From Thysanoteuthis rhombus (Eukaryota; Mollusca; Cephalopoda; Oegopsida; Thysanoteuthidae), in the NCBI GenBank assembly GCA_963457665.1, contig OY735237.1, positions 8,008,761-8,072,760 of the forward strand: DNA of 64,000 nucleotides. Direction: 5' to 3'. The position numbers and the translations under genes are program-made. The notes beneath the pieces were generated by a model, which ran no database searches, was not told the DNA's origin, and saw only the letters and a list, made by a program, of their open reading frames with translations. This document shows, piece by piece, positions 45,489-56,414 of the stretch. The stretch's first letter is position 1; each line of letters opens with the position of its first letter.

Positions 45489-46160
45489 TTGATTTAACTT
45501 ATTTTTTAAAAACAGAATAAAAAGTAAAACTATAAACAAGATTTAATGAATAGAGATCAGTAATCATGGAGTTTTTAACCGTCGAAATCAGATCATTCGT
45601 CTACTTTGGACAACGGATATCCTTTAAATCTCCAAACGAAGGAGAAATCAAGTTAAGAATCATTGTAGGTTGGCAAGCTTTCGGCAGAGAGAGCTCAACA
45701 TCTAAGAACAAGGAAATCTCGTTAATCTGAAAAAGTAGGGTTTACGACAAATGCATCCTCCCGATAATCCTCTATGGAGCTGTAACACAGAACCTAATCG
45801 AGAGATTAACCCTTAAGCAGAGAACCACGTACAGCAGAGAATCATATACAACATCCCATCACAAGAGAGCACAACATATAACAAAAATTTCAAGTGCCAG
45901 ATATATCGAAGTAACCATTTAAAAAACTCAAATGGCAATGGGCTGGGCATGTTGCAAGAATGTCAGTCAAACACTTGACATCACAAATCCCTACAGATCG
46001 TATGTGAAAGTACAGGAGGGAAAATATGAGATCGTGTGACGAAGTAAACAGGTTCAGGAAGTATTGGCACCGCAACGATCATGATAGAGAGTTTTACCGA
46101 GGTATATGTTCAATGACGAACACCAAAATACTGCTGCCGATGATGATGATGATGATGATT
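45489..46160 (+). mobile_element. RTE-H: longer RTE LINE fragment with YFG motif
   Basis: Extends further 5' than most copies. At 45577-45654 the frame reads ...IRSFVYFGQRISFKS..., the equivalent of the conserved YLG block that precedes EIKRRI in RTE proteins. Then come GEIKLRIIVGWQAFGRESS and ILPIILYGAVT, followed by frameshifts and a (GATGAT)n tail at about 46139-46160. Its first 345 bp closely match 53349-53690 (RTE-K). Confidence 0.8.
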
Positions 46161-47025
46161 TTGACATATCATCTTTTCCAAATACTTGAATGTTCTGCTT
46201 TTCATTGATTCTCTTATTAAATTGAAAATTAATTTCTTAACATTTCACACTTGCACGAACCTGATCTTGAAAATGGTGCATGAATTAAAAGAAATATGAG
46301 AATTAATGAAAGAAAAACAGAACATTTCAATATCTGAAAAAGACGGTGAGGAATCAAAATCAGTTCGATTCAATTGATCCGATTTCGACAGGTTGGAAAC
46401 TCCATATTTGTTTCCAAAAAGATAGAAACATTCATTCTTCTATGATTTTCTCTTAACCAAATACTAATAACCTTTTCCATTCTCTTAATGCTTTTTTCAT
46501 ATCTATCAATCTATATACATATACATGTAGCTATCTATTTTATTTATCAAGGCCCGTAATAAGGGTAAAATTATTTTAGGGGGCCATCCAATAAAGGGGG
46601 TGCGTAGAGGCGCTAAATATTGCTTAAACAGCGCCAAATTTAATATTTTTTCTAAAAATCCAAAATGGTTAAAACACACCAAAGAGACACAAAATATTGC
46701 TAAAAACACACCAAAATATTACTCAAATGTTCAAATACACCAGTTCTGATTTAGCCATTTCGCACACCGTCCAAACCACGCGCTGAATTTAGCGTGAAAA
46801 GCACTGAACCGGCAACACTGGAAGTGCTCTATGATAATCATGATAGGAGATTCATTGACATTGCATTTACGAGTGGGGGCAAATGATTTCCAGGAAGGAC
46901 CAGGCCCCTTTCTCTTGAAGGGCTCATATCTATCAATCAGACTATACATATTGATGATTTCTCCTCATAATCTATATTTCTTCGCTGCAAACCATTGAAT
47001 TCGTATTACATTTTTGTTGTTTTAT
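46161..47025. other. Unannotated, possible unknown repeat
   Basis: The minus frame 46506-46709 reads LRTPFIGWPPKIILPLLRAL. ACACACCAAA and ACACACCAAAATATT words recur at 46674 and 46704. No second copy in the window. Confidence 0.35.
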
Positions 47026-47172
47026 TATTATAATGAATAATAATAGTAATAATAATAATAATAATAATAATGATAATAATAGTGATAAAAGAATAATAAT
47101 GATAATGATAAAATTGACCATAATAATGATATTAATAGTTATAATAATGATAATGATAATAATGATAATCTT
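47026..47172. repeat. (AAT/GAT)n array
   Basis: AATAATAATAATAATAATAA with ATG and AGT variants over about 145 bp. Confidence 0.9.
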
Positions 47173-47230
47173 CTGTTATTGGTAACTCAGCGTTGGATAT
47201 TCATGTTTATATGGATTGTCTGTTCTTACG

Positions 47231-47860
47231 ATCATCATCATTGCCAACAGTAGTCTCCTTTTAGCTTTTGTTGTCAGACATAGACTTTCTCCAAGATTCG
47301 CCTGACCTTCCTATCATGGGCATCGCGGAGACAGTACTTTTTAAATTCATCGTGTTCGTCATGCAATCCTATATTGTGTCGTACACAGTTTTGCCAACGA
47401 TCTTTTGGGGTCCTCGTTGTTTGCTGTTCTTACTACATGACCAGCCCATTGCCATTTGAATTTGCTAATGGATTCTATGATATCTCTGTCTCCTGTTTAT
47501 CTGTTGGCGTGACGATTCTCTCGTGTGTACGTTGCATGGTTCTCAGTTCGAGGGTCAATCTTCTACTTAGGTGCATGTTTCAGCTCCATAGGTGACTATG
47601 TAATGGAAGCATTGGTTGCAGACCCTTCTTATTTTACTTAATGGTATTTTTTTGTCTTTGAATGTTGACCTCTACCGAAAGCATTCCAATGTTAATTGAT
47701 TCTTTGCTTGATTTCTTCTTTCGAAGTTCTCATGGAGAAGTGTTATCCAAAGTAGATGTCGTGGTCCACTTTCTTTGGCTCTGAGTTCCTGATTCTGATC
47801 GTTTTAGTCTTTTGAACATGTTTGCTATCGCCTTTACAATCATGTGATGCAAGTTATTCT
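47231..47860 (-). mobile_element. RTE-I: longest RTE LINE fragment by 5' reach, minus strand
   Basis: The minus-strand reading enters at about 47860 with KTKTIRIRNSEPKKVDHDIYFG, followed by a stop. It continues FSMRTSKEEIKQRI and then the usual RTE tail blocks down to an ATCATCATCAT run at 47231. The KTK-to-YxG spacing is that of RTE polymerases, so this copy shows the most upstream coding sequence in the window. Stops and a frameshift make it a pseudogene. Confidence 0.75.
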
Positions 47861-48489
47861 ACAATCGCACACGCTTTCATTTCATCTCTGACCGTATTTG
47901 CCACAACAAATTGAGAAACCAGAAGATTATGCATTTTGCAATCGGATTTAGAAAGCACTCAGCAAAAAATACTTCTGCCAATGTCATACACTAACTTAAA
48001 ATTGAATGTTAAAACCATACAACGTGATTTTTGATCCTGGGTAGTGAGTATTATTTCTGGTTGCTCATGTGCAAAAAAAAAAAAGAATCAATAATGGCTG
48101 TTATTTCTTTCAAACATTGCTTTTGCAGCGAACATAATGATATGAATGTATGTATTTTTTTCATTTCATGAAGTTAAGATGTGCAGATTTACCCGTTTTT
48201 CAATTCGGAAAAAAATAAGTTTTAAATTATCACTGTCTTTGTCACAAAAGCAAAGTTTGAGAGGAATAATTGACAGTTTCTATCATTTTAGACTCCAAGA
48301 CAATGCTTGGTCTATAGGTTCATGTTTTGAAAGAACCAGACATCATGCTGTGTGTAGCAGCCTCCCATAAAAGTCAGGTAAAATAATTTTCGGTACGTTG
48401 TATCAAACGGCTTCGAATTATTTCGGTTATTTCTGTTTAGTAAAGCCTACTTAGATTTGCATCTCTAAATTCAGATTCATAATTCAAGA
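47861..48489. other. Unannotated
   Basis: A 74-codon plus frame (48146-48370) without a motif. Confidence 0.4.
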
Positions 48490-48760
48490 TAAAATATCTA
48501 TCATCGATTTTTTTCTTATCTTTTTTTTTTTAGATATCTGGAGAACCGCTTATAAAAAAAAATTCAAACACTGTACTGTCTTGTGAGCTGACAAATATAT
48601 CCGGCGAATATCAACTTTGTACAGTGGCCAGTTGTTGAGTAATCGCAGTTCATTACATTTCTCGAAAATCATGGATTTAAACAACGATGAACTTCAATGT
48701 CTGGTCTGCTGACTAATGCATCTGGCGTACAGTGGCCAGTTGAAATAGCAGTACGATAAA
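48490..48760 (+). repeat. R5-b with internal tandem
   Basis: GAATATCAACTTTGTACAGT and GGCCAGTTGTTGAGTAATCG match R5-a. The GTACAGTGGCCAGTTG word occurs twice (about 48617 and 48727), so the 3' part is duplicated. Confidence 0.45.
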
Positions 48761-48964
48761 GGGGAAGTAACCATGTTTTTATTTTTCAATTCTTGGCTAT
48801 TGTTTAATCTTTCTTAAGAATATGAAAAATATCTTTGAATTGGAAACAAATTCCTGGATCTGCCCCCCAAATTGATCACTTCTTTTTCAGCTCATGGTAC
48901 ACCTTTCCAAAAAATTTCTTTGAATTCATTCAGAACTCTTGGAGAATAGTCAACCATTCTTTCA

Positions 48965-49285
48965 TATGTTGACGTCATTACTTTAATGGAGGTAAGTTTT
49001 CAGAGAGGATTTCAACTTACAATCTCAGCTCATGCTAAATTGGTTCCTTAGATTGTGTAAGGCTGAGTTTCCGCTTGTTTTTTGTTTTGTTTCTGTTTTG
49101 TTTTTTTTTAAATCCGGACGTTTTTATTGACCACAGCCCAATAAAAGACGTCAGAAGTATCTTATTCATGAATCAGCCACTTTTCTAATTTTGAATTGAT
49201 CTCCCCTAACATAGCAGACTGCGAAGAAAAGTTGGTCATTTGACGGTTTCTATTCGGTGACTAATCAGGCCTGCCTTCATACGCC
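48965..49285 (-). mobile_element. R2-14: R2 repeat, minus strand, 5' half
   Basis: The plus strand has AACTTACAATCTCAGCTCAT, GACCACAGCCCAATAAAAGA, TTTTGAATTGATCTCCCC, AGTTGGTCATTTGACGGTTT and CTATTCGGTGACTAATCAGG, which are complements of R2 words in the expected order. Confidence 0.65.
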
Positions 49286-49871
49286 CTTTCATATAAAAAA
49301 AAATTAATAGTTAGCCAGGAAATTTGAAAGTGTGGACAATCTATCTGTCAAATAGATTTGATTATCCCGCGAAAGGGCTATCGATGCTCTGAGATCAGAT
49401 CCAGCTAATCTGTATGAGATGAACAATAATATTTGACAAAGCACAGGCACAGGTTTTCGATCAATTCCTAAATCAATCATTTTATAAATCTCCAAATTAT
49501 GGCCGTTACTTCTCTTTAGGGGTCGACAGAGGTTGTGCCTGGATAAACTGACAACCAGTATTTCATTCCCAACCATTTGTTTCTGATTCATGGAAAGTTC
49601 GCTCAAATAAAATCGAAGGGACTTCGAGAAAGGATGTACCAGTGTTATTACGTGGTTTGGGGAAATTGTTTGTCTTGGTTTTTGGCTTTTTCTTACGCTT
49701 TCAAATTTTTTATCACAAAAAAATCAAAAACATAATTTTAAAGATGTACTACTAAAATGTAAACCGCAGATAAGATAGGACCACTGTTAAGGAACCGTGG
49801 ATAATTGGATCGTTGAATTGAAACTGGAGATAAGGGGGACTGCTAGAAGGGGAAGTAATAAATTGTATAAA

Positions 49872-49934
<63 letters not shown>

Positions 49935-50508
49935 TAACTTTGATCTATAATCCGGTGATTGTGAACACTGGTGATATAATTTTATATCTATCGCAATAAC
50001 AGATAATAAAAAAAGAATAAGTGATTGTTTTTTGATGACAAAAAAAGAACGTATCACTGAAAAGAGGGCTGCAGATGTTTTTCTACCACGAGAATTGTTT
50101 TTAAAAGTTTAATAAACTCCAACAATTAACTGGGGACAATTGATCAAAATCGAATAAATACGACAGTTGACTGGAGACAAATAACGTCAGTTATTAGGGG
50201 ACAAAGTGAGTTATGGAGATGTGTTGGCTCCTTTAAAAATAGAGAACAATTGGTTAGTAGCCAATGTATGAAGTGAATTTTGGTTACTAAGACTGTATTG
50301 GGGCCGACAATTTTCGACCGAATAGCCGGCTGGTCCAATTAACCGTTGAAGTAATTTCGTTTATGGGCAGAACACCGAAATTCTTTCCTAATTTGAGTAG
50401 AGCACTCTGCATAAAATCTGAAACAACTAAGTTTCTACTTATTCTTTCTTTTGAAAATTCAAGTCACAATCAAACCATACTTGAAAGATGATTGTTTTGA
50501 GAACTAAA

Positions 50509-50510
<2 letters not shown>
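49286..50510. other. Unannotated except the (TA)n array
   Basis: A 100-codon minus frame (49304-49606) without a recognisable domain. Nothing else supported. Confidence 0.4.
49873..49931. repeat. (TA)n microsatellite
   Basis: Pure TA, about 59 bp. Confidence 0.95.

Positions 50511-50554
<44 letters not shown>
50511..50554. repeat. (TA)n microsatellite
   Basis: Pure AT repeat of 44 bp. Confidence 0.95.
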
Positions 50555-50559
<5 letters not shown>

Positions 50560-51264
50560 AATTCTAACAGATTCTTTAAAATGTAACATTGTCGTTTGAT
50601 CCAAATGAACGGTGCATGGGTCATAATAAACAAATCAAATTAGCAATTACATACGCTTGAATTGGTTCTATCATACGTTTGAATTGGTTCAATTATACGG
50701 CTGGCCCTAATAACCGTTAGTCATATTCCACTGTATTATACAAATTGAAATTCCCTTAACAATCGTGTCAGCCTTGATCTGCCTCTGTATCTTGCAAAAC
50801 GCCACTCAAGAATTTGAATAGATTGATCAGTCTGTTGATCTGTCAAATTACTAAGAATTACGCTGGACATTCCACATATTTTTTGAAATCCTAACACAGG
50901 TAAATAAAGAACCTCATTTTCTATGACTTTTTTTCCATTTGAGAAACCCCTTTCCCGTCTCAAGTTTCCTGATATTCTAAATAACAACTCATAGTTTCGT
51001 TAGGTGCACTAGCGTCTCTTGTATCGATTGTCGTAACCAACCTTCATTTTCATTCAAATCAAAATGTTGTGGTTGAGTTTAGTCGTCGGAAGTTGCAGTT
51101 TAGATGTCTTTTGATAAAATAGATATTATTTTCATTTAATTCATAGTAATAAAATAAGTAATACTTTGAATGAATTGCGTTTTATTCCAACAAAATAAAT
51201 GGTGACGATCAAAGTCACATTTCACTCATTAATGATATGTGATATATTTCCAAGATTTTAGACA
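50555..51264. other. Unannotated
   Basis: An 83-codon minus frame (50736-50987) without a motif. TACGTTTGAATTGGTTC-like words repeat at 50652 and 50675. Confidence 0.4.
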
Positions 51265-51266
51265 TA

Positions 51267-51752
51267 CGAGGGCTGTCCGAAAAGAAATCGAACCTTTGAA
51301 AAGCGCACCAATGAGTGCTCGTTCCTCTTATATTGTGTAGCAGTATCTCTAACATCTGTATAAAAGAAACTGCATCATGCCACGTTGATTAGTATTTGAG
51401 TTACACGTGCTAGAATGAACGTGCGTGTAGTGCTTTTGGCGTTTTTCCTTTATTTCATAGTCAACAGACGATGACCACATTCGGTGATCTGTGGAAATAG
51501 TCGCCTGACTGTCCGTGGAGTTTTCGGGGAGGTAAAAAATCGTAAAGGTCAAGCGACGATTTCCAGGGATCACAAAATGCAGTTTCTCAATGTGATTATC
51601 GTGCGTTGTATTTCATTCTAGCACGTGTAGCTTAGACACTAACCAACGTGGTGTGATGCAGTTTTTTTCCAAACAAAAGCTCACAATCACTGCCACATAA
51701 GGCAAAAGTGAAGCTGGTTTGAGCATTCGATTACTTTTTAAAACAACCCCCG
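51267..51752. mobile_element. Mariner-like MITE with long inverted repeats
   Basis: The left end CGAGGGCTGTCCGAAAAGAA and the right end (reverse complement) CGGGGGTTGTTTTAAAAAGT are typical mariner-type termini. TA dinucleotides flank both sides (51265-51266, 51753-51754). Similarity between ends continues inward about 150 bp, with the shared words AACTGCATCA, CCACGTTG and ACACGTGCTAGAATGAA. The 180-bp centre has no recognisable transposase, so this is a non-autonomous copy of about 486 bp. The minus frames at 51349-51573 and 51613-51813 are shadows. Confidence 0.75.
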
Positions 51753-51764
51753 TATATCTGCAAA

Positions 51765-52125
51765 ACCTTGCTGTTTCTAAGCTTTTTGACCCGATTTTAG
51801 ATGTAAACATCAAAATAAAATTGGCAACACTACCTTCGCAAGATTTTCACTCAAGAAAGTAATTAACACCTCTACGGTCTGAATTTCTGACTTGTTAGAC
51901 TCGATTTTAGATGTAAACATGATAATAAAGTTGGCAACACAGCCCTCGCCAAATCTTCACACCAGAGAGTAATTAGCACATCTATGATCTGACTTCCAGG
52001 CGTGTTTAACTCCATTTTACACGTAAACCTAAAAAGAAAGTCGGCAACCTTGCATTTTCTAGATATTCATAACTAGAACACAAGAAGAACTTGCACGTCT
52101 ATGGTCAGATTTTTAGGTTCTCTTG
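51765..52125 (+). repeat. 110-bp tandem repeat, about 3 copies
   Basis: GATTTTAGATGTAAACAT occurs at 51793 and 51903, and a diverged CATTTTACACGTAAACCT at about 52013, each 110 bp apart. The units share AAGTTGGCAACAC, a CTTCAC-x-AGA-GTAATTA word and a final GTCTGA-TT. The array starts about 12 bp after the mariner-like MITE. Confidence 0.7.
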
Positions 52126-53066
52126 GCATTTCTTCCTACGGATACTGGGCAGTGGTCAAGGTTGAGGCCAACGATAAGTTCTTATTCTGTAACTAAATTT
52201 AAACCATCCAACCTTCTTTTTTTCCCCTTTTTCGTGGAATCTGAATCAAAACCATTTCCGATTCTCTCCCCTGGCTGATCACTCTCCGCCCTCGTGTTTC
52301 CGGACCCATTACTTCTTCCTCCTTGACCTTTAAGATATTGTCTTTAAAAGCTTCCTTCATTCAGGCCTGGGTAAAGCTCGTAATCGGCCCTGACCAGATG
52401 GGAAATGTAGGCTCATCAACTATTTTTGTAAACAGAGCTAAATATACACAGTTTATATTTAGATAGATACATAGGCGTGTAGTTTACATTATGTACGTGT
52501 AACAGAACAGAATAAGAGAATTAAAACGATTCGTAAAAAGGGTATTGACGAGCAATTTTCTTATATGTAAAACAAAAGAGTACAGTATTGTGATAAAAAG
52601 CTATAATTACAAAAGCACATTCATGTTTATTTCATATTCAGAATTTCCTATGTATGATATTTTGCCTAACTTCTTTGTCATGAAGTATCTCCCAGACAAC
52701 TGAGTTTTACCCCCAAACAACGGTAGTCGACCCTAGTTATCTCACTCGATGCTTACAGGCTATATTTCCTGAACAGTTCGTGATTTTATGAAGCACGAAA
52801 AAACGTTGCATTGATTAACAACAAGTTACATTACTAAAACTGAGCATGTCGGGATTATTATTCATTTTTTAGCATTCGTTGCATTTATTTCGAAAATTTG
52901 CTCAACATCATATTCATGAGGTAACTCCCGGACGATCACTGGAACAAACGGTTATAGGCTTTGAGGCAATAACATACAAAGAATTTCGTGATTTTGTAGG
53001 GAGAAAAAACGTAGAAAGAGCTAAGCACGAAGTAACGTTTATAAATTCTAATTACAGGTGCTTTAA
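52126..53066. other. Unannotated
   Basis: No frame outside RTE-J's 5' side and no repeat recognised. Confidence 0.45.
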
Positions 53067-53348
53067 ATCCTCAGAAGATGCAGAAATCAAGTTAAGAATC
53101 ACACTGTGTTGGCAAGCATTCGGAAGAGCAGCCCGACTTTCAAGAACAAGAAAATCCCATTAGTCCTAAAAAGAATGATATACAAGCAATGCATTCACCT
53201 GATAGTCATCTCTGGAGTTGAATCATGAAACTTAACCAAGAGACTGAACCTCAAACTGAGAACCATACAGCGTGCACAAGAAAGAATCGTGCTCAACCTC
53301 ACACGGAGAGATCACATGAAGACAACACATTATATTAAAGAGAAGACG
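53067..53348 (+). mobile_element. RTE-J: RTE LINE fragment cut off at its 3' side
   Basis: The frame at 52879-53163 contains RCFKSSEDAEIKLRITLCWQ then FGRAARLSR, which is the EIK-LGWQAFGR block. The YxG region is missing, and sequence upstream of about 53067 is unrelated. Homology proceeds to the QYIKE block and stops abruptly at about 53348, where RTE-K begins. No GAT tail is present, so the 3' end was lost or displaced. Confidence 0.75.
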
Positions 53349-54035
53349 TTGATTTTCAATTTTTTTTTTGTAAAAACAGAATAAAAAGTAAAACAATCAA
53401 CCAGGTTTAATGAATAGAGATCGGTGATCCTTGAGTTTCTAACCGTGTAAATGGGATCATTCATCAACTTTGGACAACGGATATCCTTTAAATCTTCAAA
53501 CGAAGGAGAAATCAAGTTAAGAATCATTGTAGGTTGGTAAGCTTTTGGCAGAGAGAGCTCAACATCTAAGAACAAGGAAATCTCGTTAATCTGAAAAAGA
53601 AGGGTTTACGACAAATGCATCCTCCCGATAATCCTCTATGGAGCTGTAACATGGAACGTAATCAAAAGATTAACCCTCAAACAGAGAATCATACAACATG
53701 CATAAGAGAGAATTATGCTCAATCTCACACGGAGGGATCACAAGACAACACAGTTTATTGGAGAAAAGCAGGAGTCAAATGTTCATATAACAAGAATGTA
53801 AGACAACTGCTGGACATTGTTACTCACAACATGGATCTGCAGAGATCATACGTGAAATTGTGATTGACAGAAAGTAAAATGACGAGACGAGCTAGAAAAA
53901 ATCAGAAAGTACAGGCTCCGTAATGCTCATGATAGAGAGGTCTGACGAATCTTGGGGAAGATTTATATTCAACGATGGACACTAAGATGATGATGATCAT
54001 CATGATGATGATGATGATGATGATGATGGTGATGA
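53349..54035 (+). mobile_element. RTE-K: longer RTE LINE fragment with (GAT)n
   Basis: Starts at the same internal point as RTE-H (GTTGATTT followed by an A-rich run and ACAGAATAAAAAGTAAAAC). It runs through the GEIKLRIIVGW block, ILPIILYGAVTWN, REYYAQSHTE-like sequence and KMSDN-like sequence, to an interrupted (GAT)n array at 53984-54035. The frame at 53615-53863 is a shifted reading of it. Confidence 0.8.
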
Positions 54036-54344
54036 TGAAATGACTATCGTTATTGTATCGTAAGTTTATTTCACATAACAAAATCAATCATTGACCTAAA
54101 CCCACTGTATTAATAACAACTTGTATTTCTCTCCAGAAAGCAAAAGAACTTATTTGCTATTCATATATCAGGATGCCTGTCATTAGAGAATCAACAGACA
54201 CAAGAAAAATTTAACCGATCATGTTTTTCCCCTAAAAAAGCTACATTTAATACGACAGCTATCAGGACCCAGTGACGGTACACATTTGAATGATTTCTGA
54301 ACTCAAGGTTTTACGACCATAAACTCAATATTTTTGGCTCGTAA

Positions 54345-54772
54345 TATTCGGAACACATCCTCCCAATAGTCACTTATGGGGCTGAAACATGGAACCTAAC
54401 CAAGAGACAGATCCACAAATTGAGAACTATACAACGTGCACATGCGAAAATTATGCTAGGCGTCACATGGAGAGACCACAAGACAGCACAGTACATCCGG
54501 GAAAAGACAAGAGTCAGGGACATCATAGAATCCATTAAAAATCGCAAATGCAGTGTTGCAAGAGTGGCGGACAAGCGATGGACATGGCAACTCACAACAT
54601 GGATCCCCAAAGATCAAATGCGCAACTGAGGCCGGCAGAGTATTCGATAGAGAGACAAGCTAGACAAATTCAGAAAGTACTGGCTCTGCAACGCCCATGA
54701 TAGAGAAGTGTGGCAAATCCTTGGGGAGGTCTATGTCCAACGACGAACGTTGAAACACTGCTGATGATGATT
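54345..54772 (+). mobile_element. RTE-L: truncated RTE LINE tail
   Basis: Begins at HILPIVTYGAETWNLTK. The frame at 54420-54629 keeps a long clean stretch with QRAHAKIMLGVTWRDHKT, AQYIREKTRVRDIIESI, VADKRWTWQLTTWIPKD and MRN. It then continues RQSIR-RDKLDKFRKYW in another frame and ends CTGCTGATGATGATTA. It has one of the better preserved tails, but still carries a frame break and a terminal stop. Confidence 0.82.
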
Positions 54773-55218
54773 AATATCCGGTGATATCTCCCCGGGAAGT
54801 GGGGTATTTTCGGTCAAAATATGTAATAATCTTCCATGACTATTGTTTCAAATATCATCATTTTGTGCCAGGCCTTCCTTTGACCCTCTTCACGATGACT
54901 GTATTCTTTACCAAAGAGTTCTTCTTTGCCTTTCTGAAGGGGGGAATGGACCCCTTCGAAATCGCCAACCCATGCTATCTAGTCCATTTAGTCCCCTGCC
55001 CCCCTCTTTCTGTCCTGGTCTGCTTCCTTGGATTAACTCTTTATCTTGTAGAATTCAAATCCTCTCGATATGATTTATACGTTCTGGTTTGATGACAACT
55101 GATATTCAAATGTACAAGCCTGACTGCTGCATGGCCAGACCCCACTCGTAACTCCATTCAGACTAAAGATGTTTACAGAAATGTTTGTGTTGTATATCTA
55201 ATTGATAACAAAACAAAC

Positions 55219-55220
<2 letters not shown>
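54773..55220. other. Unannotated; two overlapping plus frames
   Basis: Frames 54781-55092 (103 codons) and 54843-55073 (76 codons) overlap in different phases. The C- and T-rich composition gives hydrophobic peptides. No domain recognised. Confidence 0.35.

Positions 55221-55308
<88 letters not shown>
55221..55308. repeat. (TA)n then (GATA)n
   Basis: 60 bp of TA followed by seven GATA units; it borders R2-15. Confidence 0.95.
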
Positions 55309-55309
<1 letters not shown>

Positions 55310-55329
55310 ATAAAGAGAGAGAGTATAAA

Positions 55330-55605
55330 TGTATCTATTTGAATAAATTTTTTAAGGTTTTAATAGGAGGGAGTTCTAAATGTACGTCTCTGCTGAATTG
55401 GTCCTGCAGTTCGCGCCCAGCTGCATTCCTCTCACTTTTTGAAAAAATGGATTTTTTTTAGTGATTCAACAAAAGGCAAGAGAAGAAATTTATTCATTGA
55501 TCACTCCTTTTTCCAATTTTCGATTGATTGACACCAACACGGTATGCTGCCAAAGGACGTTGGTCATGCAGAGATTGCTATTAGGTGATCATCTAGACCT
55601 GTCTA
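55330..55605 (-). mobile_element. R2-15: R2 repeat, minus strand, 5' half
   Basis: Shows CAACAAAAGGCAAGAGAAGA, TTTCGATTGATTGACACC, AACACGGTATGCTGCCAAAG, GACGTTGGTCATG and GATTGCTATTAGGTGATCAT: complements of the R2 5' end. It is bordered at 55221-55308 by a TA then GATA array. Confidence 0.65.
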
Positions 55606-55743
55606 ATATTTTTGCGCCAATTTTACTCCTATTTCATACATAATCATTGCCTTGTTAACACAGTATACTAGTACACTTTCACGTTTATATTCATTTCCAA
55701 GAGAAATAATTCCCAGTATGCATCTTCCACAGATAATACATGA

Positions 55744-55800
55744 ATATATATATATATATATATGAGCGCGCGTGTATGTGTGTATGTGTGTGTGTTCGTT
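55744..55800. repeat. (TA)n(GC/GT)n microsatellite
   Basis: TA run, then GCGCGCGTGTATGTGTG words. Confidence 0.9.
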
Positions 55801-55990
55801 CACCACTAGTCATGCAACGCCACTCCAACACAACGCGCTGAATTGGAAACTATTTAGATTCCTACAAAAAAAATTCAGTCGGAAGTGCTTAGTTTAATCA
55901 ATCGTTTGAACAATAGTTGCATATATTGCATCCTGACATACGTTTTCTTGTGAGTAAACAAGAAAAACTAACAAAAAATTGCTGACTAAA

Positions 55991-56002
55991 TACACACACA
56001 CA

Positions 56003-56059
<57 letters not shown>

Positions 56060-56086
56060 GTGTGTGTGTGTGTGTGTGTGTGTAGG
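55991..56086. repeat. (CA)n(TA)n(GT)n microsatellite
   Basis: CACACACACGCA, TA core, then TGTATGTATG and GTGTGTGTGT. It abuts the palindromic MITE. Confidence 0.9.
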
Positions 56087-56220
56087 TATATTTTTAGTAG
56101 TTCATTACTGATTGCACATCCTGTTTTTCATTCAAAAAGAGATCTCAAATGTACGTTCATTTGAAAATCTTTTTTAAGTGAAACAGAATGTACAATCTGT
56201 AATGAACTACTGAAAATATC
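56087..56220. mobile_element. Palindromic MITE (whole-length hairpin)
   Basis: The left arm reads ATTTTTAGTAGTTCATTACT then GATTGCACATCCTG. The right arm, reverse-complemented, reads ATTTTCAGTAGTTCATTACA then GATTGTACATTCTG. Pairing continues inward through CAAATG/CATTTG to a loop of about 6 bases. It lies between (TA)n/(GT)n and AT-rich sequence. A hairpin-type MITE is likeliest; a microRNA-like precursor cannot be excluded. Confidence 0.65.
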
Positions 56221-56297
56221 TCTACTCATGTAATGATGATATTTAGCACTATTTCGAATTAAAGATCTATTCAATAATAATAATAAAAAAAGGAGAA

Positions 56298-56300
<3 letters not shown>

Positions 56301-56374
<74 letters not shown>
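56301..56374. repeat. (TA)n(GT)n microsatellite
   Basis: 43 bp TA followed by GTGTGTGTGT. It lies in what would be the first intron of the candidate exon at 56415-56657. Confidence 0.95.
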
Positions 56375-56376
<2 letters not shown>

Positions 56377-56414
56377 CGTATGTGTGCCTGTATCAAGCTA
56401 ATTATATGCATTAC

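Noticed and set aside
54781..55092. 103-codon hydrophobic plus frame
   Set aside because: A second long frame overlaps it in another phase; composition follows T/C-rich DNA; no motif.
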